Assembly: GCA_019429465.1 (NCBI GenBank)
Contig: JAHYIV010000033.1
Coordinates: 1-32,358, forward strand
DNA: 32,358 nt
Direction of reading: 5' to 3'
DNA from: Desulfoarculaceae bacterium
Lineage (GTDB): Bacteria; Desulfobacterota; Desulfobulbia; Desulfobulbales; Desulfocapsaceae
Shown here: positions 1 through 7,763 of the stretch, piece by piece
Layout: every line of letters starts with the position of its first letter
Numbering within the stretch: the stretch's first letter is position 1
Notes under the pieces: generated by a model
Told to the model about the DNA's origin: nothing
The model's database searches: none
What the model saw: the letters and a program-made list of their open reading frames with translations, nothing else
Translations under genes and position numbers: made by a program

Positions 1-14
1 CTTGCTTGTTTCAT
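1..14 (-). CDS. First codons of a gene running off the left edge
   Basis: On the minus strand an ATG at 14-12 opens M-K-Q-A and leaves the window. A GAGG stretch lies a few bases upstream, and the start follows the stop of the ferredoxin remnant by 8 bases, as in an operon. Four codons do not allow identification, and the start itself is an inference from position and the weak ribosome binding site. Confidence 0.35.
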
Positions 15-22
15 AACGGCCT

Positions 23-207
23 CTAAATCTCAGTGACGGTACATGCCCCAGCGGGACAGACCTCAACTCAGGTCTCGCAGCCGATGCATTCGTCAGCATT
101 CACCGGTTCCGCCTTGCCGTCAATAAGCTCATAAACCGAGACTGGACAGGCGTTGATGCACTCTTCACTTCCCGGCACTTATCTTTGTCAACAATGACTT
201 CCCACAT
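23..207 (-). pseudogene. Broken 2[4Fe-4S] ferredoxin gene
   Basis: Read on the minus strand from ATG at 207 the protein begins MWEVIVDKDKC, then loses frame. In the next frame it continues ECINACPVSVYELIDGKAEP and VNADECIGCET, then TGA, then VEVCPAGACTVTEI and stop at 25-23. This is the layout of a small two-cluster ferredoxin of about 61 residues. Two lesions are visible: one missing base near 171-176, where adding a C gives KCPGSEECINACP, and a TGA at 70-68 exactly where the third cysteine of the second CxxCxxCxxxCP motif belongs. The length of 185 nt is one short of 62 codons, matching a single deletion. Two lesions favour a pseudogene; sequencing error, or selenocysteine at the TGA plus one error, are the alternatives. 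It would have carried electrons in the cytoplasm, possibly for the gene that starts 8 nt downstream. Confidence 0.75.
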
Positions 208-474
208 GGCAATACTCGTTTTGGTTAATTTTTCAGCCAGTTCTTTTCAGTCGGTAATTGTAAAAGCCATGAGCCCGCAAGTAAAGAGACTTGTTTTACT
301 TTTGCATAAAAAAGAGGGGTTGGCAAAAGAAAAACAAAACGATCTCTCATTTATGGTGAGCAGAGATGAACACGCAACTGCGTGTTGTCGCCATGAACGT
401 CTCTGATGCCTCCCGGAGGGGGTTCCGATTTAACCCTTGTCTTTTATAATGGTATTTGCTACGAAGTCAACACG
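208..474. other. Divergent intergenic region with short hairpins
   Basis: This AT-richer stretch separates the minus-strand ferredoxin remnant from the plus-strand O-antigen ligase gene and should hold both promoters. I see an inverted repeat AAGTAAA/TTTACTT at 279-285 and 295-301, and a second, AACACGC/GCGTGTT, at 369-375 and 380-386. No convincing -35/-10 pair was identified. A GGAGGGGG run lies at 414-421 but is not well placed for an ATG. Confidence 0.4.
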
Positions 475-1704
475 ATGAATTATCCAACAATACAACAAAA
501 TGCCGGCCGTTTGAACGCATGGCTTCTGGCCTTTCTGGCCTTTGCCCTGCCGCTTTCCACTTCGGGCCGTTCGATTCTGGCCCTCTTGATCCTTGCTGTC
601 TGGCTCGTTGAAGGAGGCTACCGGGAAAAGTTGCGGGTGATCACCACCAACCCGGTTGCCATGGCGGTTCTTTTGTATCTTGCCCTGTTCGGGGTCGGCC
701 TGCTGTGGACTGAAGAGCTGACAAACGGTCTTGATGTCATCAAGAAATACTGGAAAATTATGCTGTTACCGGTCTTTCTGACTGCTGTTCGCTGGGATCT
801 TCGCCGGACGGTTGCCGGATTTTTTCTGGCAGGGATGACTGTTGCCGTGACCATGACCTCTCTGGCCTGGCTTGGCCGTCTGTTTCACTATGCTGACGAC
901 ACCATGAGACTTTTCACCTGGGTCAGCCATAGCCGCAATATTGCTTATAATCCCACGCTGGCCATTGCCATCTATCTCCTGTGGCATGAGGTGGCGTGGG
1001 GTAGGGTCAGAGGCGTGTGGCGCTGGTTGTTAGCCGGTCTGGCCTCTTTGATGATGGTGAATATGTTTATCACCGAGGGACGGAGCGGACAGCTGGTCTT
1101 TTTTGTCCTGCTTGGCCTGTTTATCGTCCAGCTTTTTAAAAAGAACATTCTGCGTGCGGCCTTGCTGATGGCCGTTGTCTTGCCGCTAATTTTTGCCCTT
1201 GGCTATCAGTTCAGCCCTGTCTTTCATCGACGGATGGCGCCGATCTATTCCCAGATTGTTCAGTTTCACAATAATCCCAACACCTCGGTGGGCTTGCGGC
1301 TGCTCTTCTGGCAGAACTCCTGGGAGATTATAAAAGAGAATCCCTGGCTGGGGGCTGGCACGGGTGATTTTCAGTCGGCCTATGGTGAGGTCAACACGCG
1401 GCAATCACCAGAGATAAAGGCGACAGACAACCCCCATAACCAGTATATCCTGGTACTCTGTCAACTGGGGATAGCGGGACTGGCGGCCCTGGCGGCCATC
1501 TTTGCGGCCCAGATTCGTCAGGCCTTTGTGCAACGGGATGGCTGGGAGCGGGCCCGTCTGGCCTTTCCCCTGTTTTTCCTGACAATCATGTTGACCGAGT
1601 CCTACCTGATTGTCTCCGGGACCGGCTTCCTCTTTTCCGTGCTCAGCGCTGTGCTCTATGCCCAGCAACAGGAGTCATCACCGTCTTCTGGGCCTTCTGC
1701 TTAA
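475..1704 (+). CDS. O-antigen ligase-like (Wzy_C family) membrane protein
   Basis: The product (409 aa from ATG 475) is a polytopic inner-membrane protein with about ten hydrophobic segments, beginning with the helix around AWLLAFLAFALPLSTSGRS. A periplasmic loop in the C-terminal half carries the Wzy_C signature: EGRSGQLVFF, then NPWLGAGTGDF and DNPHNQYILVLCQLG. Family members either join O-antigen or other polysaccharide to lipid A-core (WaaL) or polymerise repeat units (Wzy); sequence alone does not separate these. The dTDP-rhamnose genes next door support an LPS or surface-glycan role. An in-frame ATG at 406 would add 23 hydrophilic residues; 475 was preferred because MNYPTIQQ leads directly to the first helix, though neither start has a good ribosome binding site. 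The stop codon overlaps that of convergent rfbB within the shared TTAA at 1701-1704. Confidence 0.85.
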   Translation: MNYPTIQQNAGRLNAWLLAFLAFALPLSTSGRSILALLILAVWLVEGGYREKLRVITTNPVAMAVLLYLALFGVGLLWTEELTNGLDVIKKYWKIMLLPVFLTAVRWDLRRTVAGFFLAGMTVAVTMTSLAWLGRLFHYADDTMRLFTWVSHSRNIAYNPTLAIAIYLLWHEVAWGRVRGVWRWLLAGLASLMMVNMFITEGRSGQLVFFVLLGLFIVQLFKKNILRAALLMAVVLPLIFALGYQFSPVFHRRMAPIYSQIVQFHNNPNTSVGLRLLFWQNSWEIIKENPWLGAGTGDFQSAYGEVNTRQSPEIKATDNPHNQYILVLCQLGIAGLAALAAIFAAQIRQAFVQRDGWERARLAFPLFFLTIMLTESYLIVSGTGFLFSVLSAVLYAQQQESSPSSGPSA

Positions 1705-2819
1705 GCTCCCTTGTAGTTGAGCGCCACCCACTGTCGATAGCTGCCATCCATAACCGCCCGCCACCAGTCTTCATTGGCCAGATACCAGTCGAGGGTCTGG
1801 CGGATACCGGTCTCAAACGATTCCAGCGGGCAATAGCCAAGTTCGGCGCTGATCTTGGCGGCGTCAATGGCGTAGCGCCGGTCGTGACCAAGCCGGTCCG
1901 TGACATGGGTGATCAACCCAGCCGCCTTCCCGCCTGAGACTTGCGGGGCCGAAGGAAATCTTTTCTTCATCCCCCCATCGCCCGCAAACTTCTCATCGAG
2001 GAGACGACAGATCAATCTGACGATCTCGATATTGGTCCACTCATTATTACCGCCGATGTTATAGGTCTCGCCCACCCTTCCCTGGTGGATGACCAGATCG
2101 ATGCCGCGGTTGTGATCATCGACATAGAGCCAGTCACGGATCTGCAGGCCATCGCCGTAGATGGGCAGGGGGCGGCCATCGAGGATATTGGAGATGATCA
2201 GGGGAATGAGTTTTTCCGGGAACTGGTAGGGGCCGTAATTGTTGGAGCAATTACTGGTCGTCACCTGCAGACCATAGGTCTCATGATAGGCCCGCACCAG
2301 ATGATCGGAAGAGGCCTTGGAGGCGGCGTAGGGGGAGTTGGGCGCGTACGGGTGGCTTTCGGAAAAAGGGGGCTCGTCGGGCCGCAGGGTTCCGTAGACC
2401 TCGTCGGTGGAGACATGATGAAAGCGGTGCGGCCGGGGAGGATGGGGGCCATCCAGCCAGACTGCCTTGGCCGCCTTGAGCAGGACATGGGTGCCGATGA
2501 TATTGGTGTCGATAAACTCATCGGGTCCATGGATGGAGCGATCCACATGGGATTCAGCGGCAAAATGGACCAGGGTGTCGATCTTTTCTGCCCGTAACAG
2601 GCCGAGCACCAGATCGTAATCCCTGATATCTCCATGGACAAAACGAAAGTTCTTTTGATTCTCGACGGAGAACAGGTTGGCCCTGTTGCCGGCATAGGTC
2701 AGGGCGTCCAGGACCACAACCCGGCTGTCGGTGTGGTTCTGCAGCCAGAAGTGGACAAAATTGGCGCCGATAAACCCGGCGCCGCCGGTTACCAGGATCT
2801 TCTCAGGGTGGTGGTCCAT
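1701..2819 (-). CDS. rfbB: dTDP-glucose 4,6-dehydratase RfbB/RmlB
   Basis: This enzyme converts dTDP-glucose to dTDP-4-keto-6-deoxyglucose with bound NAD, the second step of dTDP-L-rhamnose synthesis. The 372-residue product is an extended short-chain dehydrogenase: NAD loop TGGAGFIG at 11-18, catalytic T138-D139-E140 in VSTDEVYG, and Y164-x3-K168 in SPYAASK. The open frame runs further upstream (to 3044), but the start is set at ATG 2819 because MDHHPEKILVTGG is the normal family N-terminus and an AGGA lies 7-8 bases upstream; the upstream part is repeat-derived sequence. Residues 330-350 include a slightly long loop (SAPQVSGGKAAGL). The gene is last in the rfbA-C-D-B order but is separated from rfbD by 425 bp of repeat-bearing DNA, so it may have its own promoter. 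Confidence 0.95.
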   Translation of the reverse strand: MDHHPEKILVTGGAGFIGANFVHFWLQNHTDSRVVVLDALTYAGNRANLFSVENQKNFRFVHGDIRDYDLVLGLLRAEKIDTLVHFAAESHVDRSIHGPDEFIDTNIIGTHVLLKAAKAVWLDGPHPPRPHRFHHVSTDEVYGTLRPDEPPFSESHPYAPNSPYAASKASSDHLVRAYHETYGLQVTTSNCSNNYGPYQFPEKLIPLIISNILDGRPLPIYGDGLQIRDWLYVDDHNRGIDLVIHQGRVGETYNIGGNNEWTNIEIVRLICRLLDEKFAGDGGMKKRFPSAPQVSGGKAAGLITHVTDRLGHDRRYAIDAAKISAELGYCPLESFETGIRQTLDWYLANEDWWRAVMDGSYRQWVALNYKGA

Positions 2820-3210
2820 TTTATTTCCTTTTTTCTTGTTTGTGAGCGCCAAAAGAACCGCATCTTTTTTTATTCCGCCACCCGTCACTGCGAGGCGCGC
2901 AGCAACGTGGCAGTCCAGGGGTGTGAAGTCACGGTCACCAGACCTCCTGCGTTCTTCACCCTCGTTCGCACAGACGAGCCGCGAACTCTCTTGATTGCTT
3001 CGCTGCCGCTCGCAAAGACGATGTCCCTTGCAACAACCTGGCAACTTCCCAGGTAGATCACCTGGTGGCTCTGCTCCCCTGGAATTTGACGCAAGCGCAA
3101 TTGCTTGGACAAGTCAGGTGGAGGGGTTTATTGGCCGCTTGTTTTTGTTTGATCAGGGCCAGGCTGCTCTTGCTAAATAATTGAAACATGAAAATTCCGT
3201 GAACGGCGGA
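2820..3210. other. Gap between rfbB and rfbD, mostly repeat-derived
   Basis: No gene is supported here. Most of it is a dispersed-repeat-like element (2883-3020), followed by about 190 bp without recognisable coding sequence and then the 50-bp palindrome that overlaps the end of rfbD. The open frames seen in this gap are extensions of rfbB or short antisense frames with no family resemblance. If rfbB is not read through from rfbD, its promoter must lie here. Confidence 0.6.
2883..3020. repeat. Imperfect inverted-repeat element (cgtc...gacg)
   Basis: The left end reads CGTCACTGCGAGGCGCGCAG and the right end, reverse-complemented, CGTCTTTGCGAGCGGCAGCG. The ends are clearly related inverted repeats enclosing about 100 bp. 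The pattern resembles the dispersed element with ends like CGTCATTGCGAG that I know from many Geobacter- and Desulfo-type genomes; that identification is from memory. No target-site duplication was recognised. It sits upstream of rfbB on the minus strand and contributes most of the rfbD-rfbB gap. Confidence 0.65.
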
Positions 3211-3260
3211 AGGGGCCGTAACGAAATGGATAAAAAATAAGTGGTTATTTCGTAACGCCT
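3211..3260 (-). repeat. 50-bp imperfect palindrome, copy 1 (overlaps rfbD stop)
   Basis: Read on the minus strand, this 50-mer aligns without gaps to the plus-strand 50-mer at 23251-23300, with about 38 of 50 positions identical and the match concentrated in the two arms (CGTTACGAAAT near the start, ATTTCGTTACGGC near the end). Within each copy the arms pair as a hairpin with one conserved internal mismatch, because both arms contain CGTTACG in the same orientation. The last residues of RfbD (GVTK) and its TAA stop are encoded inside this copy. It may act as a 3'-end hairpin or be a small mobile palindrome. Confidence 0.7.
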
Positions 3261-4138
3261 TGTAACATGGTGGTTAATCCTTCCTGCCAACTTGGACTTT
3301 TTAGAGCAAAGGTCTCAAGAATCCGGCGGCAATCAAGGACTGAATTCCGGGGACGCCGGGCCGGTGTCGGGTAGTCGCTGGTGGCGATGGGAAGCACGGG
3401 AATTGCCTGATCAAGAAGGCCAATCTTGCAGGCCTCGCTGATGATGGTCTCGGCAAAGCCGTGCCAGGTAGTCGCCGGCATGCCGCAAAAATGATAGGTG
3501 CCCCAGGCGATATCAACCCCTTTGCTGATCCTGGCGGCCAGGGTCAGCAGGGCCGCGGCAATATGGGTGGCGCAGGTGGGACAGCCGTGCTGATCGGCCA
3601 CCACCCGCAGCTCGTCGCGCTCGGCGGCCAGCCTGAGCATGGTCCCCACAAAGTTGTTGCCGTGCGGCCCGAAGACCCAGCTGACGCGGATGATCAGATG
3701 CCGCCTCAGCCGGGCCCGTACCTCCTCTTCTCCCTCCCACTTGCTCCGGCCGTAGACGCCGGTGGGGGCAACCGGATCCTCTTCACCATAGGGCCCGGTC
3801 TTATTGCCATCAAAGACATAATCGGTGGAGAGATGGATTAAAGGGATTTGGCGGGCATGGCAGCTGGCGGCCAGATTGGCCGGCCCCTGACGATTGGCCC
3901 GCATGGCGGCCTCGACTTCCTGCTCGGCCCGGTCCACCGCCGTGTAGGCCGCTCCGTTGATGATAAGTGAAGGTCGAAACCGGCTGACGATCTGCTCCAC
4001 CGCCTCACTGTCGCCAATATCCAGCTGCTGGCGGGTCAGCGCTGTCAGGGCGCAGCCCCTGGCCGCGGCCAGACGATTCACTTCGTGGCCGACCTGGCCG
4101 CCCGCCCCGGTGAGCAGGATTGACGCCTTGGTCATCAT
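3245..4138 (-). CDS. rfbD: dTDP-4-dehydrorhamnose reductase RfbD/RmlD
   Basis: This enzyme catalyses the last step to dTDP-L-rhamnose, reducing the 4-keto group with NAD(P)H. The 297-residue product has the nucleotide loop GAGGQVG at 11-17, the LSTDYVFDG segment (T105, D106, Y107) and the catalytic pair Y129-x3-K133 in GVYGRSK, all normal for the family in place and length. Its ATG overlaps the rfbC stop by four bases (ATGA at 4138-4135), indicating translational coupling. A second ATG immediately follows, so the start is uncertain by one codon. The final residues GVTK and the stop lie inside the 50-bp palindrome at 3211-3260, suggesting the native C-terminus was replaced or that the element inserted at the very 3' end. 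Confidence 0.95.
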   Translation of the reverse strand: MMTKASILLTGAGGQVGHEVNRLAAARGCALTALTRQQLDIGDSEAVEQIVSRFRPSLIINGAAYTAVDRAEQEVEAAMRANRQGPANLAASCHARQIPLIHLSTDYVFDGNKTGPYGEEDPVAPTGVYGRSKWEGEEEVRARLRRHLIIRVSWVFGPHGNNFVGTMLRLAAERDELRVVADQHGCPTCATHIAAALLTLAARISKGVDIAWGTYHFCGMPATTWHGFAETIISEACKIGLLDQAIPVLPIATSDYPTPARRPRNSVLDCRRILETFALKSPSWQEGLTTMLQGVTK

Positions 4139-4698
4139 CTTCCGCCATCAAAAAGACAGAACTCGGCTGGATCAATATCCGCCAGCAGCGGGGCCAGACG
4201 GTCTTTGTCAGAGACCTGCGGGTCGCCTGCCGGCCAGTCGATGGCTAGAGCCGGGTCATCCCAGCGGATGGCCTTTTCATGCAGCGGGGCATAGAGCTCC
4301 GTGCATTTATAGGCAAAAAGGGCGGTCTCGCTGGTGACGCAGAAGCCGTGGGCAAAACCGGGCGGCACCCAGAACTGGCGCTTGTTCTCACCCGAGAGGT
4401 CGGTCCCGTGCCACCGGCCGAAGGTGGGGGAACCCAGGCGCAGATCGACGGCCACGTCAAAGACCTCGCCCTGGAGGACATAGACCAGTTTTCCCTGGGC
4501 CTGGGGGTTCTGGAAGTGCAGTCCGCGAAGGACTCCGCGCCGGGAAAAGGAAATATTGTCCTGGACAAAATCAGCGCTGATTCCTATCTCCTGATAGCGC
4601 TTGCGCGACCAGGTCTCGAGGAAAAATCCCCGTTCGTCACCAAAGACCTTGGGCTCAATGATCAGCAGTCCGGCCAGCGGGGTGCGGGTCACCTTCAT
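4135..4698 (-). CDS. rfbC: dTDP-4-dehydrorhamnose 3,5-epimerase RfbC/RmlC
   Basis: The product epimerises dTDP-4-keto-6-deoxyglucose at C3 and C5. The 187-residue length and cupin layout fit the family: [10 protein letters not shown] at 21-30, the catalytic region GVLRGLHFQ with H61, K70 in [20 protein letters not shown], and Y130 in [10 protein letters not shown]. Its ATG overlaps the rfbA stop by four bases (4698-4695) and its own stop overlaps the rfbD start, so rfbA, rfbC and rfbD form a tight minus-strand unit. The C-terminal tail after [13 protein letters not shown] is a few residues longer than in many homologues but shows no defect. Confidence 0.95.
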   Translation of the reverse strand: MKVTRTPLAGLLIIEPKVFGDERGFFLETWSRKRYQEIGISADFVQDNISFSRRGVLRGLHFQNPQAQGKLVYVLQGEVFDVAVDLRLGSPTFGRWHGTDLSGENKRQFWVPPGFAHGFCVTSETALFAYKCTELYAPLHEKAIRWDDPALAIDWPAGDPQVSDKDRLAPLLADIDPAEFCLFDGGR

Positions 4699-5576
4699 GG
4701 CTGGACCTCCATTTGGCAGATGGCGTGCAGATAGGCGCCATAGCCGTTTTTGGACAGGGGGGCGGCCAGCGCCTCCAGATCGTGCAGGTCAATGTAACCC
4801 ATGCGGAAGGCGATCTCTTCCGGGCAGGCGATCTTCAGCCCCTGGCGGTCTTCAATAACCCGGACGAAATTGGCGGCATCCAGCAGCGAGGCATGGGTGC
4901 CGGTGTCCAGCCAGGCGGTGCCACGGCTGAGGATCTCGACCTGCAGGGCGTCGCGTTTCAGATATTCGCGATTGACATCGGTGATCTCCAGTTCGCCGCG
5001 TTCCGACGGCCGGATGGTCTTGGCAATCTGCACCACCTCATTGTCGTAGAAATAGAGGCCGGTGACCGCATAGAATGACTTGGGATGGGCCGGTTTTTCT
5101 TCCAGGTCGATGACCCTGCCATCCTTGTCAAAGACCACCACGCCGTAGCGTTCAGGCCGTTGCACATAATAGCCGAAGACCGTGGCCCCATGCTCCTGCT
5201 GACTGACCTGCTGCAATTTGTGGGACAGCCCCTCGGCATGAAAGATATTATCGCCAAGGATCAGGGTGACCGGACTGTCACCGATAAAGTCTTCTCCGAT
5301 CAGGAAGGCCTGAGCCAGGCCATCCGGGCTGGGCTGCACCGCATAGCTCAGCTCCAGGCCCCACTGGCTGCCGTCGCCCAGCAGGTTCTTGAACAGGGGC
5401 ATGTCGGCGGGGGTGGTGATAATGAGGATCTCCCGGATCCCGGTCAGCATCAGGGTGGAGAGGGGATAATATATCATCGGCTTGTCATAGACCGGCATGA
5501 GCTGCTTGCTCACCGAATGGGTCAGGGGGTGCAGTCTGGTGCCGGAGCCGCCGGCCAGTATGATTCCTTTGCGCAT
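4695..5576 (-). CDS. rfbA: Glucose-1-phosphate thymidylyltransferase RfbA/RmlA
   Basis: This is the first, usually feedback-controlled, enzyme of the dTDP-rhamnose pathway, joining dTTP and glucose-1-phosphate. The 293-residue product starts [19 protein letters not shown], the nucleotidyltransferase signature, followed by [20 protein letters not shown] and the metal-binding [12 protein letters not shown] 5576 is chosen over longer in-frame starts because the signature begins at residue 3 and GAGGA sits 4-5 bases upstream. It is the first gene of the rfbA-C-D unit, so the promoter should lie between 5577 and the end of the UPF0210 gene at 5703. No clear promoter hexamers were recognised there. 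Confidence 0.96.
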   Translation of the reverse strand: MRKGIILAGGSGTRLHPLTHSVSKQLMPVYDKPMIYYPLSTLMLTGIREILIITTPADMPLFKNLLGDGSQWGLELSYAVQPSPDGLAQAFLIGEDFIGDSPVTLILGDNIFHAEGLSHKLQQVSQQEHGATVFGYYVQRPERYGVVVFDKDGRVIDLEEKPAHPKSFYAVTGLYFYDNEVVQIAKTIRPSERGELEITDVNREYLKRDALQVEILSRGTAWLDTGTHASLLDAANFVRVIEDRQGLKIACPEEIAFRMGYIDLHDLEALAAPLSKNGYGAYLHAICQMEVQP

Positions 5577-5702
5577 GCTGTCCTCGTATCTTATGGGAAG
5601 ATTGTTGTAATTTGACGATTGGATTGCCACTTTACAATCTTGCCGGCTGTCCCGCAACTATTCATGAGTGAAAAAAGAAGAATCCGGCAGGATGGTCACC
5701 AG

Positions 5703-7082
5703 TCAGTTCTTGAAGCTGTGAATCGGCGCCGGAATCCTGCCGCCCCAGGCGATGAAGCGGCTGGACTTGCCAACGTTGCGCACCTCCATGATCGGGCTGG
5801 CCCCGAAGAGTCCGCCGAAGCTGACGATCTCTCCGGCCTCCTTGCCGGGCACCGGAATCAGGCGGACAGCGGTGGTCTTGTTATTGATCATGCCCAAGGC
5901 CATCTCATCGGCGATGATGGCCGAGATGGTGTCGGCATCGACCGCGCCGGGAATCGGGATCATATCGAGACCCACCGAGCAGACGCAGGTCATGGCCTCC
6001 AGTTTTTCCAGACACAGCGCCCCGCTGCCCACCGCCTCCGCCAGCACCGCGTCCTCCATCACCGGGATAAAGGCCCCGCTCAGCCCGCCGACTGCCTTGC
6101 TGGCAAAGATGCCGCCTTTTTTCACCGCGTCATTGAGCATGGCCAGGATGGCGGTGGAGCCGGGGGCGCCCACCACATCGACGCCCAGGATCTGCAGGAT
6201 CTCACCGACGCTGTCGCCCACGGTCGGGGTCGGGGCCAGGGACAGGTCCACCACCCCGAACTCGATCCCCAGCTCCTCTGAGACCTTGCGGCCGATCAGC
6301 TCGCCGCAGCGGGTGACGCGGAAGGTGGTCTGCTTGATCTCCTCGGCAATATCATCGAGTCGTAGATTTTCCCTCCCCTTGGCATGGATCAGTCTTTCCA
6401 GTGCCCTGGCAATGACCCCCGGGCCGCTGACGCCGACGTTGAGCACCAGATCCGCCTCTTCCAGGCCATGGATGGCGCCGGCCATGAACGGGTTGTCCCC
6501 CGGCTGATTGCAGAAGACCACAAACTTGGCCGCCCCGAAACCATGCTGCTCGCGGGTGATCTCGGCCAGATCCTTCACCGTCTGGCCGACCAGGGCCAGG
6601 GCGTCCATGTTGATCCCCTTGTGACTGCTGGCAATATTGATGGAGGCGCAGAGTTTAGTCGTCCGGGCCAGGGCCTCGGGGATGGAGGCTATATATTCCC
6701 GGTCGGTGGCCGTCATCCCTTTTTCCACCTGGGCCGAGAATCCGCCGAGGATATCGACGCCGGCGCCTGTGGCGGCGCGATCAAGGGCGAGTGCCAGTTC
6801 CACGAATCCATGCCGGTCAAAGCCGGCCCCGACAAAGGCAATGGGGGTGACCGAGATCCGTTTATTGACCACCGGAATCCCGTATTTCAGGCTCACCTTA
6901 TTACAGGTTTCGACAAAACGCGCGGCCGCGGTTCCTATTTTTTCTTCCACCCGGCGGCAGGTCTCGCCGACATCACCGCCCCGGCAGTCGAGAAGATTGA
7001 TACCCATGGTCACGGCGCGCACATCAAGATTCTCTTTCTGGATCATCTCAACGGTGGCAAGAATATGGTCTGATCGTAACAT
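5703..7082 (-). CDS. UPF0210/DUF711 (PFL-like fold) protein
   Basis: The 459-residue product begins MLRSDHILATVEMIQKENLD and contains DVRAVTMGINLLDC, both typical of the UPF0210 family, and has the usual family length. Members share the pyruvate-formate-lyase/ribonucleotide-reductase barrel fold, but their reaction is not established and I do not assign one. The frame is intact, with glycine-rich segments such as GINMDALALVG and the repeated SGPGVIA and GLSGAFIPVMEDA. It follows an ACT-domain gene with 64 bases between them. In many bacteria a UPF0210 gene sits beside a small ACT-domain gene, so the two probably act together, with the ACT protein as the likely amino-acid sensor. A GGAG lies about 10 bases before the ATG. 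Confidence 0.88.
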   Translation of the reverse strand: MLRSDHILATVEMIQKENLDVRAVTMGINLLDCRGGDVGETCRRVEEKIGTAAARFVETCNKVSLKYGIPVVNKRISVTPIAFVGAGFDRHGFVELALALDRAATGAGVDILGGFSAQVEKGMTATDREYIASIPEALARTTKLCASINIASSHKGINMDALALVGQTVKDLAEITREQHGFGAAKFVVFCNQPGDNPFMAGAIHGLEEADLVLNVGVSGPGVIARALERLIHAKGRENLRLDDIAEEIKQTTFRVTRCGELIGRKVSEELGIEFGVVDLSLAPTPTVGDSVGEILQILGVDVVGAPGSTAILAMLNDAVKKGGIFASKAVGGLSGAFIPVMEDAVLAEAVGSGALCLEKLEAMTCVCSVGLDMIPIPGAVDADTISAIIADEMALGMINNKTTAVRLIPVPGKEAGEIVSFGGLFGASPIMEVRNVGKSSRFIAWGGRIPAPIHSFKN

Positions 7083-7146
7083 AGTGGTCTGACTCCGGCT
7101 TTAGATAGGGGAAACGTCAACAGGGGATAACAGATGGCATCCAGCA

Positions 7147-7701
7147 TTAAAAGAGGGTGATCTCGCTTACGGCCTTGAAGATATCTTCATGCTGGAGCAC
7201 GACGGTCAGGCCGGCCTCGACAGCGCAACTGGCAAGGCTAGAACGGATTGCGTCCACCGACTCCACGCGACTGAAATCAAGCTGCAGGATCATGGTGTAC
7301 TGATCACCCTTGAGAGTGGTGGCCAGGTCAAGGATATTGATCCCATGCTGAAAACAGAAGAGACTGATCCTGTGCACCAGTCCACTTTTATTTTTTCCCT
7401 GGGCGGTCAGGACATAGGTGTCTTGTGGTTTCTTGGCCTTGGCCCCCAGGGGCGTTGTCATCTCTTTGACCACTACCTCCAGTCTGGTCTCGGACGGGAT
7501 ATGGGAAAATGCGGCTGCCACATCTTCAGGGGTGACCCAGTCATCAAAGGTGGCAACGAGGATCATGGTAAAGTAGTCACAGAGGACGGACTGGTTCAGA
7601 TCCGCCAGGTCCCCCTGCAGTTGATAGATTGCCCCGGTGATATCGGCGACAATGCCGGGTCTGTCCTTCGACATGACCGACATGACCATCTCTTTTCCCA
7701 T
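7147..7701 (-). CDS. Double ACT-domain protein
   Basis: The 184-residue product has two ACT domains. The first covers residues 3-70 (EMVMSVMSKDRPGIVADITG, with ECD-like pattern LNQSVLCDYFTMILVATF) and the second residues 95-165 (TYVLTAQGKNKSGLVHRIS ... MILQLDF). ACT domains bind small ligands, usually amino acids, and the arrangement resembles GcvR-like proteins. The frame stays open upstream to a GTG at 7767 that would overlap the sulfatase stop, but ATG 7701 is preferred: AAGGAG lies 10 bases before it and the ACT fold begins at once. The adjacent UPF0210 gene suggests a regulatory partnership. Location is presumably cytoplasmic; no signal or membrane segment is seen. Confidence 0.85.
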   Translation of the reverse strand: MGKEMVMSVMSKDRPGIVADITGAIYQLQGDLADLNQSVLCDYFTMILVATFDDWVTPEDVAAAFSHIPSETRLEVVVKEMTTPLGAKAKKPQDTYVLTAQGKNKSGLVHRISLFCFQHGINILDLATTLKGDQYTMILQLDFSRVESVDAIRSSLASCAVEAGLTVVLQHEDIFKAVSEITLF

Positions 7702-7763
7702 ATGCGTGGTACTCCTTCTCTGCGTTTTTTGTAGAAATTGTTCTGCTGTCTGTTGCGTGCTTC

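Noticed and set aside
185..406. 73-codon plus-strand frame across the ferredoxin start
   Set aside because: Overlaps the ferredoxin remnant antisense, and shows no motif; the region is better read as a divergent promoter region.
1941..2597. 218-codon plus-strand frame opposite rfbB
   Set aside because: Lies wholly antisense to a certain gene; its composition (rich in G, D, V, I) is that expected from the reverse of a GC-biased coding frame.
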